From assembly GCF_023715565.1 (NCBI RefSeq), contig NZ_JAMBOJ010000007.1, positions 1 to 64,000 of the forward strand: a stretch of DNA of 64,000 bases, in the 5' to 3' direction. Of the stretch, positions 25,285 through 34,381 are shown piece by piece. The notes under the pieces were generated by a model, which was not told the origin of the DNA, ran no database searches, and saw only the letters and a list, made by a program, of their open reading frames with translations. Positions within the stretch are counted from its first letter, which is position 1. Each line of letters opens with the position of its first letter. Origin of the DNA: Cytobacillus firmus. Lineage in GTDB: Bacteria > Bacillota > Bacilli > Bacillales > Cytobacillaceae. Position numbers and translations under genes: made by a program.

Positions 25285-25986
25285 ATGCGCAAAAAAGTAC
25301 TTGCATTTACACTTATAATCGTTTCCCTTGCACTGCTTGGGAATTCTCAGGCTGCAATGGGCGGTATAAAATTAAAAGATTACCCGCATTCCTCCCAGCT
25401 TAAACAGTTACTCAGTCTGAACTCTCCACGCCAGCTTGGTGAAATCTTTATTGTGCCTCTCGAACCTTTTGATGAGAGAGATGCTGCAGAGATGATTTCC
25501 CGGGTGGATCATCTGCCCGTTTCCCTGCTCGCCAAAATAGAGGATGAAGATATCAGGGTGAAATTATTTACGGGAAAACTGACTGATAATCCTACAGCTC
25601 AGCATCTCACAGGGGTAATTCCCCGAGGCTACACAGGGGATACCACTTGGGATGATGTACCCGGGATTGGAGGGGCAAAAACAGTCCTTGTAAAAATAGG
25701 CTTCAGTGAGAAGGGGAAAGGCCATGGATCCGTTAATCTGGAACTTCATGAACTTGCCCATTCTGTTGATCGTCATGTGTACGATGGCATTCGATATAAT
25801 CAGAAGTTTCTCTCTGTGTGGAAAGCGGAAAAAGCTAAATTGTTCCCGGGACATAATTATCTGCTTTCCTTTCCGGAAGAATATTTCGCTGAGGCTTTTG
25901 CGATGTATTTTGCAGAAGGCGAAACGAGGGAATTATTAAGAGAGAATGCTCCGAAAACCTATTCTTTTATTAAAGAATTAAAATAA
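25285..25986 (+). CDS. Secreted zinc metalloprotease, anthrax lethal factor/Pro-Pro endopeptidase type
   Basis: A 233-residue protein. Residues 1-23 form a signal peptide (hydrophobic core, then SQA). Zinc ligands are in HELAH (155-159), and a downstream FPEEYFAEAFAMYF (197-210) provides the third glutamate ligand and the conserved Tyr. This pattern defines the ATLF-like domain (PF07737) shared by lethal factor and the small secreted Pro-Pro endopeptidases of Clostridioides and Paenibacillus. A small single-domain secreted enzyme fits the latter better. No adjacent surface protein that would be an obvious substrate. AGAAGGGGC precedes the ATG. Confidence 0.82.
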   Translation: MRKKVLAFTLIIVSLALLGNSQAAMGGIKLKDYPHSSQLKQLLSLNSPRQLGEIFIVPLEPFDERDAAEMISRVDHLPVSLLAKIEDEDIRVKLFTGKLTDNPTAQHLTGVIPRGYTGDTTWDDVPGIGGAKTVLVKIGFSEKGKGHGSVNLELHELAHSVDRHVYDGIRYNQKFLSVWKAEKAKLFPGHNYLLSFPEEYFAEAFAMYFAEGETRELLRENAPKTYSFIKELK

Positions 25987-26077
25987 TTTTACGCGTTTTT
26001 ATATAATATTTCTCTAATGTGAAACGAACAAAAATTGTGTACAATAGAATGAGTATTTTAAAAAGGTTGGGTTGAAT

Positions 26078-26872
26078 ATGAAACAATATTTGGATCTTTG
26101 CAGGCATGTTTTTGAAAATGGCAAAAAGAAAGAAGACCGCACAGGCACGGGTACAATAAGCACGTTTGGTTATCAGATGCGCTTTGACCTCCAAGAGGGA
26201 TTCCCGCTTGTTACTACTAAGAAATTACATTTGAAATCTATTATCCATGAGCTATTATGGTTTTTAAATGGAGATACAAATGTGAAATACCTTCAGGACA
26301 ATGGTGTGAGGATATGGAATGAGTGGGCAGACGACGAGGGGAATCTCGGACCTGTTTATGGACATCAGTGGAGATCATGGACAGGTGCTGATGGTAATAC
26401 AGTTGATCAGATCACGGACCTGATTAATCAAATCAAAACAAATCCTGATTCCCGCCGCCTGATTGTTAATGCATGGAATGTTGGAGAAATTGAAAAGATG
26501 GCTTTGCCGCCTTGCCACTGCATGTTCCAGTTTTACGCTGCAGATGGAAAGCTATCCTGTCAGCTTTATCAGAGATCTGCAGATGTCTTTCTCGGCGTGC
26601 CGTTCAATATTGCTTCCTATGCTTTACTGACCATGATGGTTGCGCAGGTTTGTGATCTGGAGCCTGGTGAATTTATTCATACTTTCGGGGATGTGCATAT
26701 CTACCAGAATCATCTTGAACAGGTAAACCTCCAGCTGGGCCGCAATCCACGAAAGCTTCCAATAATGAAGATTAATCCAGATGTGAAAGATATTTTCAGC
26801 TTTAAATTTGACGATTTCCAGCTTGAAGACTATGAACCGTATCCTCATATTAAAGGAGTTGTCAGTGTATGA
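26078..26872 (+). CDS. thyA: Thymidylate synthase (ThyA/ThyB type)
   Basis: A 264-residue thymidylate synthase, the same length as B. subtilis ThyB. The catalytic Cys is in [10 protein letters not shown], the dUMP-binding segment in [23 protein letters not shown], and the folate-site end in HIKGVVSV. It methylates dUMP with methylene-tetrahydrofolate. The ATG at 26078 is preferred over a TTG two codons earlier. Its stop overlaps the dfrA ATG; the two enzymes work in one cycle. Confidence 0.98.
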   Translation: MKQYLDLCRHVFENGKKKEDRTGTGTISTFGYQMRFDLQEGFPLVTTKKLHLKSIIHELLWFLNGDTNVKYLQDNGVRIWNEWADDEGNLGPVYGHQWRSWTGADGNTVDQITDLINQIKTNPDSRRLIVNAWNVGEIEKMALPPCHCMFQFYAADGKLSCQLYQRSADVFLGVPFNIASYALLTMMVAQVCDLEPGEFIHTFGDVHIYQNHLEQVNLQLGRNPRKLPIMKINPDVKDIFSFKFDDFQLEDYEPYPHIKGVVSV

Positions 26873-27354
26873 TTTCTTTAATGTGGGCAATGGATGAGAA
26901 TCGTGTGATCGGCAGGGATAATAAGCTTCCATGGCATTTGCCTGAGGATTTAAAGTTTTTTAAAAGAACGACGATGGGGCATCCGATTGCCATGGGACGC
27001 AAAACCTGGGATTCAATCGGGAGACCTCTGCCTGGAAGAGAAAATATTGTTATAACCCGGAATAAATCCTTTTCCTGTGAAGGGTGCACAGTAGTGCATA
27101 CAGTTGAGGAGCTGCTGAAATACAGCGGAGAGAAGGAAGATGAGATTTTTGTCATTGGCGGCGCCGAGATTTTTAAAGCCATTCTTCCTGCAGCTGACCG
27201 TCTATATCTGACTATGATATATGACCAGTTTGAAGGAGATACATATTTTCCTGAATTGGATATGTCAGAATGGGAACTCCTTTCAAGGGAGAAGGGCACA
27301 AGGGATGAGAAAAATCGGTATGATTTTGAATTCCTTATCTATAAAAGAAAATAA
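26869..27354 (+). CDS. dfrA: Dihydrofolate reductase
   Basis: A 161-residue DHFR. The active-site acidic residue region is [13 protein letters not shown], followed by [16 protein letters not shown] (NADPH binding) and [10 protein letters not shown]. It regenerates tetrahydrofolate used up by ThyA. The ATG overlaps the thyA stop (ATGA). Confidence 0.97.
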   Translation: MISLMWAMDENRVIGRDNKLPWHLPEDLKFFKRTTMGHPIAMGRKTWDSIGRPLPGRENIVITRNKSFSCEGCTVVHTVEELLKYSGEKEDEIFVIGGAEIFKAILPAADRLYLTMIYDQFEGDTYFPELDMSEWELLSREKGTRDEKNRYDFEFLIYKRK

Positions 27355-27359
27355 TCTTA

Positions 27360-27390
27360 AAAGCAGCCTGCTGGTGCGGGCTGCTTTTTT
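27360..27390 (+). terminator. Terminator after thyA-dfrA
   Basis: AAAGCAGCC pairs with GGCTGCTTT, followed by TTT. Confidence 0.9.
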
Positions 27391-27470
27391 GACCGTTTAA
27401 ACTGCTGACATATAGTGAAAGAGTAATGATTATTATATAATGAAAACCATTCCAATAACTGGAGGTATGT

Positions 27471-28202
27471 ATGTTTCGATTGGTATTCTTTTTTCTTTAT
27501 ACGGGCGGGTATTTAATTTATAGCCTTCCTGCCTTATCACGTATGAAAAACCTGAATTCAGCTCTCCCTGTTGAGGAACGCGACCGCATCATTCATAATG
27601 TCCCCCAAAAGTGGTCCAGGACAGTAATGAAAATATCGGGCTCCCAAGTGAAAATTACAGGGCAGGAGTTTATTCCAGAAGGGCCTGTCGTCATTGTTTG
27701 CAACCATGAAGGGGATTTCGACATCCCAGCACTTCTTACAGCTATTAATAAACCTTTTGGTTTTATATCGAAAGTTGAAGTGAGGAAAGCACCCATAATC
27801 TCTTCATGGATGAAAGTCATGAATTGTGTCTTTATTGATCGCAGCAATCGATGCAGTGCCATCAATTCTTTAAAGAATGCTGCATTGCTATTAAAACAGG
27901 GGCACTCTCTCCTGATTTTCCCCGAAGGAACGAGAAGCAGGGGTGGGCAGGTAGCGCCTTTTAAAGTAGGCGGATTTAGGCTTGCACAGGATGCAGGTGT
28001 TCCGATAGTGCCAATTTCTATAAAAGGGACAGCAGATGCCTTTGAAAAGAATGGGAGGCTCATAAAGCCGGCTAAAATTGAAATCAGGGTGTGCAAGCCT
28101 GTGAATGCAAGGATTGTTAAAGATATGGATGCGAAGTTTCTTGCACAGGAAGTAAGAAGGATAATCTGCAGCAGTCTTTCGGATAGGAAAATTGCTTCAT
28201 AA
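27471..28202 (+). CDS. plsC: Lysophospholipid acyltransferase, PlsC family (YpkP position)
   Basis: A 243-residue membrane-associated acyltransferase. An N-terminal hydrophobic segment is followed by the catalytic NHEGDFD (a variant of NHxxxxD), KVEVRKAP, and FPEGTRSRGG (phosphate binding). It probably makes phosphatidic acid from lysophosphatidic acid. Location next to dfrA matches B. subtilis ypkP. GGAGGT precedes the ATG. Confidence 0.85.
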   Translation: MFRLVFFFLYTGGYLIYSLPALSRMKNLNSALPVEERDRIIHNVPQKWSRTVMKISGSQVKITGQEFIPEGPVVIVCNHEGDFDIPALLTAINKPFGFISKVEVRKAPIISSWMKVMNCVFIDRSNRCSAINSLKNAALLLKQGHSLLIFPEGTRSRGGQVAPFKVGGFRLAQDAGVPIVPISIKGTADAFEKNGRLIKPAKIEIRVCKPVNARIVKDMDAKFLAQEVRRIICSSLSDRKIAS

Positions 28203-28206
28203 AAAG

Positions 28207-28233
28207 AAGGCCCCAGTCAGTCAGGGGCCTTTT
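28207..28233. terminator. Bidirectional terminator
   Basis: AAGGCCCC pairs with GGGGCCTT; A-rich before and T-rich after, serving both plsC and the minus-strand gene at 28245. Confidence 0.85.
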
Positions 28234-28244
28234 CATAAAGTAAA

Positions 28245-28481
28245 CTATAAATTTGGATTCACTAAATAATCTGTGAGCTTCTGAATCATGCCGTGGTATT
28301 CCCTGGGATCGCAAAATTCTTCTGCGTTAAAGTTCTCTTTCACCCACTCTATTAATTCATCTGCACTGTTGAAGTATTCTCCACTTGTGTCGCTTTTCCG
28401 AATCATATATCTGCCATTGTCTTCATCCACTGTTACCTCCACAGGCAAAGCGCTATCCAGACTGCATAAAGAAAACTCCAT
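28245..28481 (-). CDS. Conserved-looking 78-residue protein of unknown function
   Basis: A small acidic cytosolic protein, starting MEFSLCSLDSALPVEVTVDE and containing SADELIEWVKENFNAEEF. No domain recognised. Support for coding: AAGGGGTG at good spacing before the ATG, a terminator at its end, and a composition like real proteins. The predicted fold is alpha/beta: an N-terminal beta meander, then two helices. Confidence 0.65.
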   Translation of the reverse strand: MEFSLCSLDSALPVEVTVDEDNGRYMIRKSDTSGEYFNSADELIEWVKENFNAEEFCDPREYHGMIQKLTDYLVNPNL

Positions 28482-28589
28482 TACTGCACCCCTTTATAAA
28501 TATAAATTAACTTTTGCTTATTATATGTCAGTTTAAACTATTTCTATCCATAAAATAATTCGAAAAATGTAAATTTTAAAAATATCGGA

Positions 28590-28617
28590 TTGAAATCGCG
28601 ATTTGTCATGGTATAAT
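28590..28617 (+). promoter_or_regulatory. SigA promoter of ilvA
   Basis: TTGAAA (28590-28595), 16 bases, TATAAT (28612-28617), about 38 bases before the ilvA ATG. The AATTTTAAAAATATC just upstream matches 11 of 15 positions of the CodY box; this is only suggestive. Confidence 0.7.
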
Positions 28618-28654
28618 GTACAAATTAATAACTTGTAAAGAAGAGGGTGGCAAA

Positions 28655-29923
28655 ATGGAACAGAAATTAATGACAAAAAAATGGGTGCAGTTGGAAGATA
28701 TTTTAATTGCATACCAGCAGCTAAAGGATATTGTTGCCCATACACCTTTACAGAAAAATGAACGCCTATCAGAAAAGTATGAGTGCAATGTTTATTTGAA
28801 AAGAGAAGATCTTCAGCATGTCCGCTCATTTAAATTAAGAGGCGCCTACTATAAAGTTAAATCTTTAACTTCGGAGGAGCTTGAAAATGGGATTGTCTGT
28901 GCAAGTGCTGGAAATCATGCGCAGGGTGTTGCTTATGCATGCAGACACCTGGGAGTGCAGGGAAAGATCTTTATGCCGGCAACTACACCGAGACAGAAGG
29001 TGAGCCAGGTAGAGCTGTTTGGGAGAGATTCAGTGGAGATCATTCTGGTAGGAGACACGTTTGATGATTCCTATCACGAAGCTCTTAAGTGTGCCGCAGA
29101 GGAGGGCAGGGCTTTCATTCATCCGTTTGATGATGAAATGGTGATAGCGGGACAGGGAACAGTAGCGGTTGAGATGCTCAACGATTGTGAAGAGCAAGTG
29201 GACTTTGTTTTTGCCAGTATTGGCGGAGGCGGATTGATGGCTGGACTCAGTACGTATATAAAAAGCATCTCGCCGGGAACGCAGATGATTGGAGTTGAAC
29301 CTGAAGGTGCCCCCTCTATGAGCGAAGCCATCAGGGTACAAACTGTCTCACCGCTTGGAGAGATTGATAAGTTTGTAGATGGAGCGGCAGTGAAGTGTGT
29401 AGGTGAAAAGACCTTTGACATCTGCAATGAGCTTATTGATGATATTTTCATGGTACCTGAAGGGAAAGTATGCACGACAATCCTTGAACTATATAACGAG
29501 CATGCGATAGTCGCAGAGCCAGCCGGTGCTTTGCCGATTGCTGCATTGGATATGTGCAGGGATCAAATTAAGGGAAAGAATGTTGTATGTGTAATCAGCG
29601 GGGGAAATAATGATATTGGCCGCATGCAGGAAATTAAAGAGCGTTCCCTGCTTTATGAAGGCCTGCTTTACCATTTCATTGTGAATTTCCCTCAAAGGGC
29701 AGGGGCATTAAGAGAGTTCCTGGACGAAGTGCTTGGGCCGACGGACGATATTACACGTTTTGAATATACGAAAAAGAATAATAAAGAGAATGGTCCGGCC
29801 CTTGTAGGAATTGAGCTGAAGCATAGGGAGGATTATAGCGACCTCATTGTGAGAATGAATAAAAAGGGATTCACATACAAAGAAATCAACAAAGACAGCA
29901 ACCTTTTTCATCTGCTCGTATAA
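28655..29923 (+). CDS. ilvA: Threonine ammonia-lyase (biosynthetic)
   Basis: A 422-residue PLP enzyme with the same length as B. subtilis IlvA. The Schiff-base lysine is Lys60 in RSFKLRGAYY. ASAGNHAQGVAYA binds substrate and SIGGGGLMAG binds PLP phosphate. The C-terminal 90 residues are one ACT-like regulatory domain (FIVNFPQRAGALREFL). It makes 2-oxobutyrate for isoleucine. The ATG at 28655 after GAGGGTGG is the correct start. Confidence 0.96.
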   Translation: MEQKLMTKKWVQLEDILIAYQQLKDIVAHTPLQKNERLSEKYECNVYLKREDLQHVRSFKLRGAYYKVKSLTSEELENGIVCASAGNHAQGVAYACRHLGVQGKIFMPATTPRQKVSQVELFGRDSVEIILVGDTFDDSYHEALKCAAEEGRAFIHPFDDEMVIAGQGTVAVEMLNDCEEQVDFVFASIGGGGLMAGLSTYIKSISPGTQMIGVEPEGAPSMSEAIRVQTVSPLGEIDKFVDGAAVKCVGEKTFDICNELIDDIFMVPEGKVCTTILELYNEHAIVAEPAGALPIAALDMCRDQIKGKNVVCVISGGNNDIGRMQEIKERSLLYEGLLYHFIVNFPQRAGALREFLDEVLGPTDDITRFEYTKKNNKENGPALVGIELKHREDYSDLIVRMNKKGFTYKEINKDSNLFHLLV

Positions 29924-29995
29924 GCATCCGATGGGTTGCAGAATCTCTGTTATGTAATAAGATATGTGGCTGAAATATGAATTTTTATGATATCT

Positions 29996-30024
29996 GTGAC
30001 ATTTCCTTTGAAAAGTACTATAAT
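29996..30024 (+). promoter_or_regulatory. SigA promoter of tatA
   Basis: GTGACA (29996-30001), 17 bases, TATAAT (30019-30024), 44 bases before the tatA ATG. Confidence 0.65.
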
Positions 30025-30067
30025 CGTAATAGATTCAAAAGGGAAGTACTTTAAAGGAGATGTGAAT

Positions 30068-30265
30068 ATGCTATCAAATATCGGTGTACCAGGATTGATT
30101 TTAATCCTTGTTTTGGCGTTAATCATATTCGGTCCAAAAAAGCTGCCGGAAATTGGCCGTGCGTTTGGTGAAACACTAAGAGAATTTAAAAAATCCACCC
30201 GGGATCTGACAAGTGACGTGATGGATGAGCTTGAACAGGATACTAAGAAAAAAACGGTTAAATAA
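30068..30265 (+). CDS. tatA: Twin-arginine translocase subunit TatA
   Basis: A 65-residue protein: one N-terminal membrane helix (residues 4-20), the [11 protein letters not shown] hinge, then an amphipathic helix ([12 protein letters not shown]) and a charged tail. This is the pore-forming TatA/E layout. AAGGAGATG precedes the ATG. tatC follows, giving the minimal TatA-TatC system of Bacillus. Confidence 0.95.
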   Translation: MLSNIGVPGLILILVLALIIFGPKKLPEIGRAFGETLREFKKSTRDLTSDVMDELEQDTKKKTVK

Positions 30266-30296
30266 GGTGTAAGGATATTCTTCTTGCACCTTTTTG
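30264..30296 (+). terminator. Hairpin between tatA and tatC
   Basis: AAGGTG...AAG pairs with CTT...CACCTT, followed by TTTTG. It probably reduces tatC relative to tatA by partial termination. Confidence 0.6.
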
Positions 30297-30356
30297 TTTT
30301 GGTTTAAAAAATCTGGCTGGCCAAGCCGCTTTTTAAAAAATTAGCAGGAGATTTGT

Positions 30357-31094
30357 ATGGGAGAAAATGAATTAAACTTAGTCGAACATCTGGATGAATT
30401 AAGAAAAAGACTCATCATAATTGCGTCAGCATTTATCCTGTTTTTTATAGCAGGTTTTGTGTTTGTTGAGGATATTTATAAGTGGCTTGTAAGAGACCTG
30501 GACGTTAAATTGATCGTTTTGGGTCCCAGTGATATTATCTGGGTTTACTTTATGCTTGCTACAGTTATTGCGATTGCAGCGACAATACCTGTTCTGGCAT
30601 TGCAGATTTGGCTATTTGTCAAGCCTGCCCTGACAGAGTATGAGCGGAAGATTTCACTTTCATATGTACCGGCATTGTTTATTTTGTTTATTACAGGCCT
30701 TTGCTTTGGTTATTTTGTCATTTTCCCCACTGTATTAAGCTTTCTTGTAGAGCTTGGGGGAGAAATGTTTGAGGCCAATTTTACTGCGGATAAATATTTC
30801 AGCTTTGTCATGAATATGACTTTGCCTTTTGGAGTTTTATTTGAACTTCCAGTCGTCATCATGTTCCTGACTTCACTAGGGATCCTTAATCCGTATGTGC
30901 TTTCTAAAATCAGGAAATATGCCTATTTTGGTCTTATCGTAATTTCGGTTGTTATATCACCTCCAGACTTTATGTCTGATATTCTTGTGGCCATTCCTTT
31001 GCTGCTGCTTTATGAAATAAGCATCAATTTATCAAAAATTGTTTATAAAAGAAAGCTAAAAAAGCAAGAGAATACAGGAGAGGCATCTTCATAA
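30357..31094 (+). CDS. tatC: Twin-arginine translocase subunit TatC
   Basis: A 245-residue protein with six membrane helices. The N-terminal HLDELRKRLI motif and PALTEYERK are TatC signatures for the twin-arginine signal-peptide receptor. GCAGGAG precedes the ATG. No Tat substrate gene is adjacent. Confidence 0.95.
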   Translation: MGENELNLVEHLDELRKRLIIIASAFILFFIAGFVFVEDIYKWLVRDLDVKLIVLGPSDIIWVYFMLATVIAIAATIPVLALQIWLFVKPALTEYERKISLSYVPALFILFITGLCFGYFVIFPTVLSFLVELGGEMFEANFTADKYFSFVMNMTLPFGVLFELPVVIMFLTSLGILNPYVLSKIRKYAYFGLIVISVVISPPDFMSDILVAIPLLLLYEISINLSKIVYKRKLKKQENTGEASS

Positions 31095-31183
31095 AAAAAT
31101 TAATTCGATTGCATAATCAGACACATTTCGAGCCGTATTTGGGGTATAATAGTAACAAACGGGTGAAAAAGAGGATTGATATT

Positions 31184-31435
31184 TTGCTATTTAAAAGCCT
31201 AGAGTTCAAAAATGCTGTTGGACAGAAGGTAAAAATTACTGAAATTCCTGTATTGGCAAAAGATAGCCCTTATTATTTTATGATCCAAGTCCGTTTGAAA
31301 ACATTTATTGCGGCCATTAATGCCAATGAAAAGACATGTAAGAATCATTCCTTCAGGGAATATCTTAAACGAGTCCTAAAATGGCCGGTCTATGAAGAGA
31401 TTTTTAAGACTCCAGAATTAAAAAATAATGCTTAA
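31184..31435 (+). CDS. ypmP: DUF2535 family protein (YpmP)
   Basis: An 83-residue protein, the same length as B. subtilis YpmP. It begins with the conserved LFKSLEFKNAVGQKVKITEI and continues through SPYYFMIQVRLKTFI. Function unknown. TTG start at 31184, following GAGG at good spacing; an upstream ATG frame from 31109 would add an unconserved extension. ypmQ-R-S follow further on, as in B. subtilis. Confidence 0.85.
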   Translation: MLFKSLEFKNAVGQKVKITEIPVLAKDSPYYFMIQVRLKTFIAAINANEKTCKNHSFREYLKRVLKWPVYEEIFKTPELKNNA

Positions 31436-31443
31436 CAACATTG

Positions 31444-31470
31444 ATGCCGGCTGCCTGCCGGCATTTTTTT
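31444..31470 (+). terminator. Terminator after ypmP
   Basis: ATGCCGGC pairs with GCCGGCAT, followed by TTTTTT. Confidence 0.9.
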
Positions 31471-31576
31471 AGCCAATTAAGGCTAAGTAAGAAAAGCTTT
31501 ATATTTTTTGCTTTATTTGTATTTTGCTTAAATGTATAATATGAACTAATTGTAAATGCAGGGAAGTGAAGGACTA

Positions 31577-32425
31577 ATGGCTAGGATAAAAATTGTTACT
31601 GATTCTACAGTGGATCTATCAAAAGAACTGATTGAAGAATTCGATATTGAAGTCGTTCCTTTATCAATTCACATTAATGGGGATACATATTTGGATCGGG
31701 TAGATATTACTCCAGCTGAATTCATGAAAAAGATGAAGGAATCTGACGAACTGCCAAAAAGCTCACAGCCTCCAGCAGGTGTCTTTGCAGAGGTATATGA
31801 CAGGTTGGGTGAGCAGGGCTATGAAATTCTTTCCATCCATATGACTGGCGGAATGAGTGGAACTGTTCAATCAGCTGAAAGTGCGGCAGCTATGTCACAT
31901 GCAAATGTTACAGTGGTAGATTCCAGATTTATTTCCAAAGCACTGGCCTTTCAAGTCTTGGAGGCTGCGAAAATGGCCAGGGATGAGAAAAGTATTCAGG
32001 AGATTGTCAGCCGTCTGGAAACCGTCCGCGCTAACACTAAATTGTTTGTAGTAGTGGATACACTGGAAAACCTCGTTAAAGGCGGTAGAATCGGCAAAGG
32101 GAAAGCAATGATCGGATCTTTGCTGAATATTAAACCAATTGCATCTCTTGAAGGCGGGGTTTACACCCCTGTTGCTAAAGTAAGAAGCCATACTCAGGTT
32201 GCCAAATATTTGGCTAAACAATTTGCCGGAGATATTAAAGGGAAAACAATAAAAGGGGTAGGCCTTGTGCATGCAGAAGGTCTGGATTTAGCTACTAAAC
32301 TGAAAACGATGATTGAAGAAATGGATGCCGGTGCGGAAATTGAAATAGAAGAAACCACTCCAATTGTCAGTACACATACAGGACCCGGTGCAATAGGATT
32401 CATGTATCACCTGGAAGATAAATAA
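31577..32425 (+). CDS. DegV family fatty-acid-binding protein (second copy)
   Basis: A 282-residue DegV protein: KIVTDSTVDL near the start, SSQPPAGVF at about 60-68, DTLENLVKGGRIGKGKAMIGSLL-type segment, and THTGPGAIGF near the end. The THTGPG loop is that of canonical fatty-acid-binding DegV/FakB proteins, whereas the copy at 4620 ends differently (GVHAGEHTLG). The ATG at 31577 removes a 7-residue unconserved extension. Confidence 0.9.
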   Translation: MARIKIVTDSTVDLSKELIEEFDIEVVPLSIHINGDTYLDRVDITPAEFMKKMKESDELPKSSQPPAGVFAEVYDRLGEQGYEILSIHMTGGMSGTVQSAESAAAMSHANVTVVDSRFISKALAFQVLEAAKMARDEKSIQEIVSRLETVRANTKLFVVVDTLENLVKGGRIGKGKAMIGSLLNIKPIASLEGGVYTPVAKVRSHTQVAKYLAKQFAGDIKGKTIKGVGLVHAEGLDLATKLKTMIEEMDAGAEIEIEETTPIVSTHTGPGAIGFMYHLEDK

Positions 32426-32431
32426 AAAGCA

Positions 32432-32460
32432 CGCATAGCAATCAGGCTATGCGTTTTTTT
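32432..32460 (+). terminator. Terminator after the second degV
   Basis: CGCATAGC pairs with GCTATGCG, followed by TTTTTTT. Confidence 0.9.
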
Positions 32461-32582
32461 GCGAAATCAATTTTTTCTTTAAACACTGTTAAGAATAGTA
32501 AAATTAAAGACTTTTATCCTATTTGAAAATATTTGCCATTCTTGATTATCCCCGGAATAAAATGAATTATGGGGGTGTAGGG

Positions 32583-33566
32583 TTGAAGAGGAAAAATGTC
32601 TTGCTTTTTAGTGACTTCGGAATTGACGATTTCGTTGCGGTTATATTTTCCTTTTTCTCAGAGGAAATCAATATCGTTGGAATTGTTGCGGATTATGGAA
32701 ATGTTTCAAGGGAGGATGCCGTCCGAAATGCTGCTTACCTTCGTGAATTAACCGGAAAAAAAAATATTCCTGTATTCAGCGGAGCTGTATTGCCTTTAAC
32801 CGGCGATGTTCCGGTGTTTTACCCGGATGTTCATGGCATTGAAGGGCTCGGTCCGATTATTCCTACCCTGGAGAACTCCAATAACATGTTTGAAAACTTC
32901 GATGATTTTAAGGAACTGATCGAGAAGTATGAAAATAATATAACAATCGTTAATGTAGGCAGACTTTCTTCATTGGCAACGGCCTTTATCCTTTATCCGG
33001 CACTTATGAGTAAAGTCAGTGACTTTTATATTATGGGCGGGGCTTTCAATGTTCCAGGCAATGTGACTCCAATGGCTGAAGCAAACTTTTTTGGGGATCC
33101 ATATGCGGCTAATGTTGTGTTTGCTAATGCGCCGAAGAAAATTCATGTCTTTCCTCTGGATGTAACGATGTCTGCAATTATTACTCCGGCACTTATCGAC
33201 TCTCTTGATGCCTATTATCAGAAAGTGCAAAATAAAGTCGGCTTAATTCTTAAGCCTATGGTTGATTATTATTTCAATTTTTACAAGGAAACCTACCTTG
33301 GCATTAGTGGAAGCCCCATGCACGATTTATTTACCTTGTGGGCAATGCTTGACGGGGCGGACCTTCAGTATCTGGATGTACCAGTAAAAATAATAACTGA
33401 CAAAGGGGAGGCATTTGGACAGAGCATTGGTGACTTTAGAAATGTCCCTCCCGAAAATAAGATGAAATATCGGATACACCGGATTGCTGTGCAATTTAAT
33501 TATTCAAATTTCATCAGGACATTTTATGAAATTATGACTAACAATAAAACGAAATCAACTCAATAA
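32583..33566 (+). CDS. Nucleoside hydrolase-like protein
   Basis: A 327-residue protein of the inosine-uridine nucleoside hydrolase fold. The calcium and catalytic loop reads LLFSDFGIDDFVAV, so the canonical D-x-D-x-x-x-DD keeps the catalytic Asp and the DD pair but has Phe in place of the first Asp. The C-terminal HDLFTLWAM supplies the conserved His-Asp. The family cleaves N-glycosidic bonds of nucleosides; the lost Asp may alter calcium binding or substrate. TTG start at 32583 after GGGGGTG. Cytosolic, single-gene unit. Confidence 0.82.
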   Translation: MKRKNVLLFSDFGIDDFVAVIFSFFSEEINIVGIVADYGNVSREDAVRNAAYLRELTGKKNIPVFSGAVLPLTGDVPVFYPDVHGIEGLGPIIPTLENSNNMFENFDDFKELIEKYENNITIVNVGRLSSLATAFILYPALMSKVSDFYIMGGAFNVPGNVTPMAEANFFGDPYAANVVFANAPKKIHVFPLDVTMSAIITPALIDSLDAYYQKVQNKVGLILKPMVDYYFNFYKETYLGISGSPMHDLFTLWAMLDGADLQYLDVPVKIITDKGEAFGQSIGDFRNVPPENKMKYRIHRIAVQFNYSNFIRTFYEIMTNNKTKSTQ

Positions 33567-33681
33567 TTTTTATCATCCATTAGATCGAGATACTATTCAC
33601 AAGTTTGTCATAAGTACTTCTTTCTTCTTTCATGAAGATTTGCTAAAATTAGCATCGTAACTAATCAAAGCAGGTGAATGT

Positions 33682-34263
33682 ATGAGGAAAAAATTTTTTG
33701 CTGTAATGGCTGCTGCTTTTATGCTTGCAGTTCTTGCTGCATGCGGACAGAGCGGTTTAAAGGACGCGTTAAATTGGGAACTGGCTGATTTTACGTATAC
33801 AAACCAGGATAATAAAGAATTTGGTTTAAAGGATCTTGAGGGCAAGGTTTGGGTAGCCGACTTTATTTTTACCAATTGCGAAGATGTATGTATGCCCATG
33901 ACAGCTAATATGAAGAAGCTTCAGGATTTGGCTGAAAAGGAAGGCATAAAAAATATTGAATTTGTTTCATTCAGTGTAGACCCCAAAGTGGATACACCTG
34001 AAGTTTTAAAGGAATTTGCATCTACTTATAATGCAGATTTCAGCAATTGGCATTTTCTGACCGGATATGAACAGGAAGATATTGAGAAATATGCTATGGA
34101 ATATTTCAAAACCATTGTGAAAAAGCCGCAAACAGGTGATCAGGTAATCCATGGAACAGATTTTTATCTTGTTGATCAGAATGGAAAAGTTATGAAATAT
34201 TATACTGGTCTTAATGAAATTCCATTAGATAAGATTATGAATGATATTAAAGCATTGCAATAG
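33682..34263 (+). CDS. ypmQ: SCO1/SenC-family copper-binding lipoprotein (YpmQ)
   Basis: A 193-residue lipoprotein with lipobox VLAAC (Cys21). Its thioredoxin-like domain carries the copper site: Cys66 and Cys70 in NCEDVCMPM and His158 in VIHGTDF. SCO proteins deliver copper to the CuA centre of cytochrome c oxidase; B. subtilis YpmQ does this for the caa3 oxidase. The stop codon lies inside the terminator stem. Confidence 0.94.
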   Translation: MRKKFFAVMAAAFMLAVLAACGQSGLKDALNWELADFTYTNQDNKEFGLKDLEGKVWVADFIFTNCEDVCMPMTANMKKLQDLAEKEGIKNIEFVSFSVDPKVDTPEVLKEFASTYNADFSNWHFLTGYEQEDIEKYAMEYFKTIVKKPQTGDQVIHGTDFYLVDQNGKVMKYYTGLNEIPLDKIMNDIKALQ

Positions 34264-34290
34264 ACCTTGGAACAGGGTCTATTTTTTTTC
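34261..34290 (+). terminator. Terminator overlapping the ypmQ stop codon
   Basis: TAGACC (starting at the stop codon) pairs with GGTCTA, followed by TTTTTTTT. Confidence 0.85.
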
Positions 34291-34381
34291 AGCGTTTGAA
34301 TACGGCACGGATAATGCTAAATATTTTTAAATTTGTGCTGCATGTTATAATATGAATGAGAAAAAATGGGCAGGTGATAGT

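Noticed and set aside
27593-28096. 167-codon open frame antisense to plsC
   Set aside because: Shadow of plsC in another frame; no ribosome binding site and no recognisable domain.
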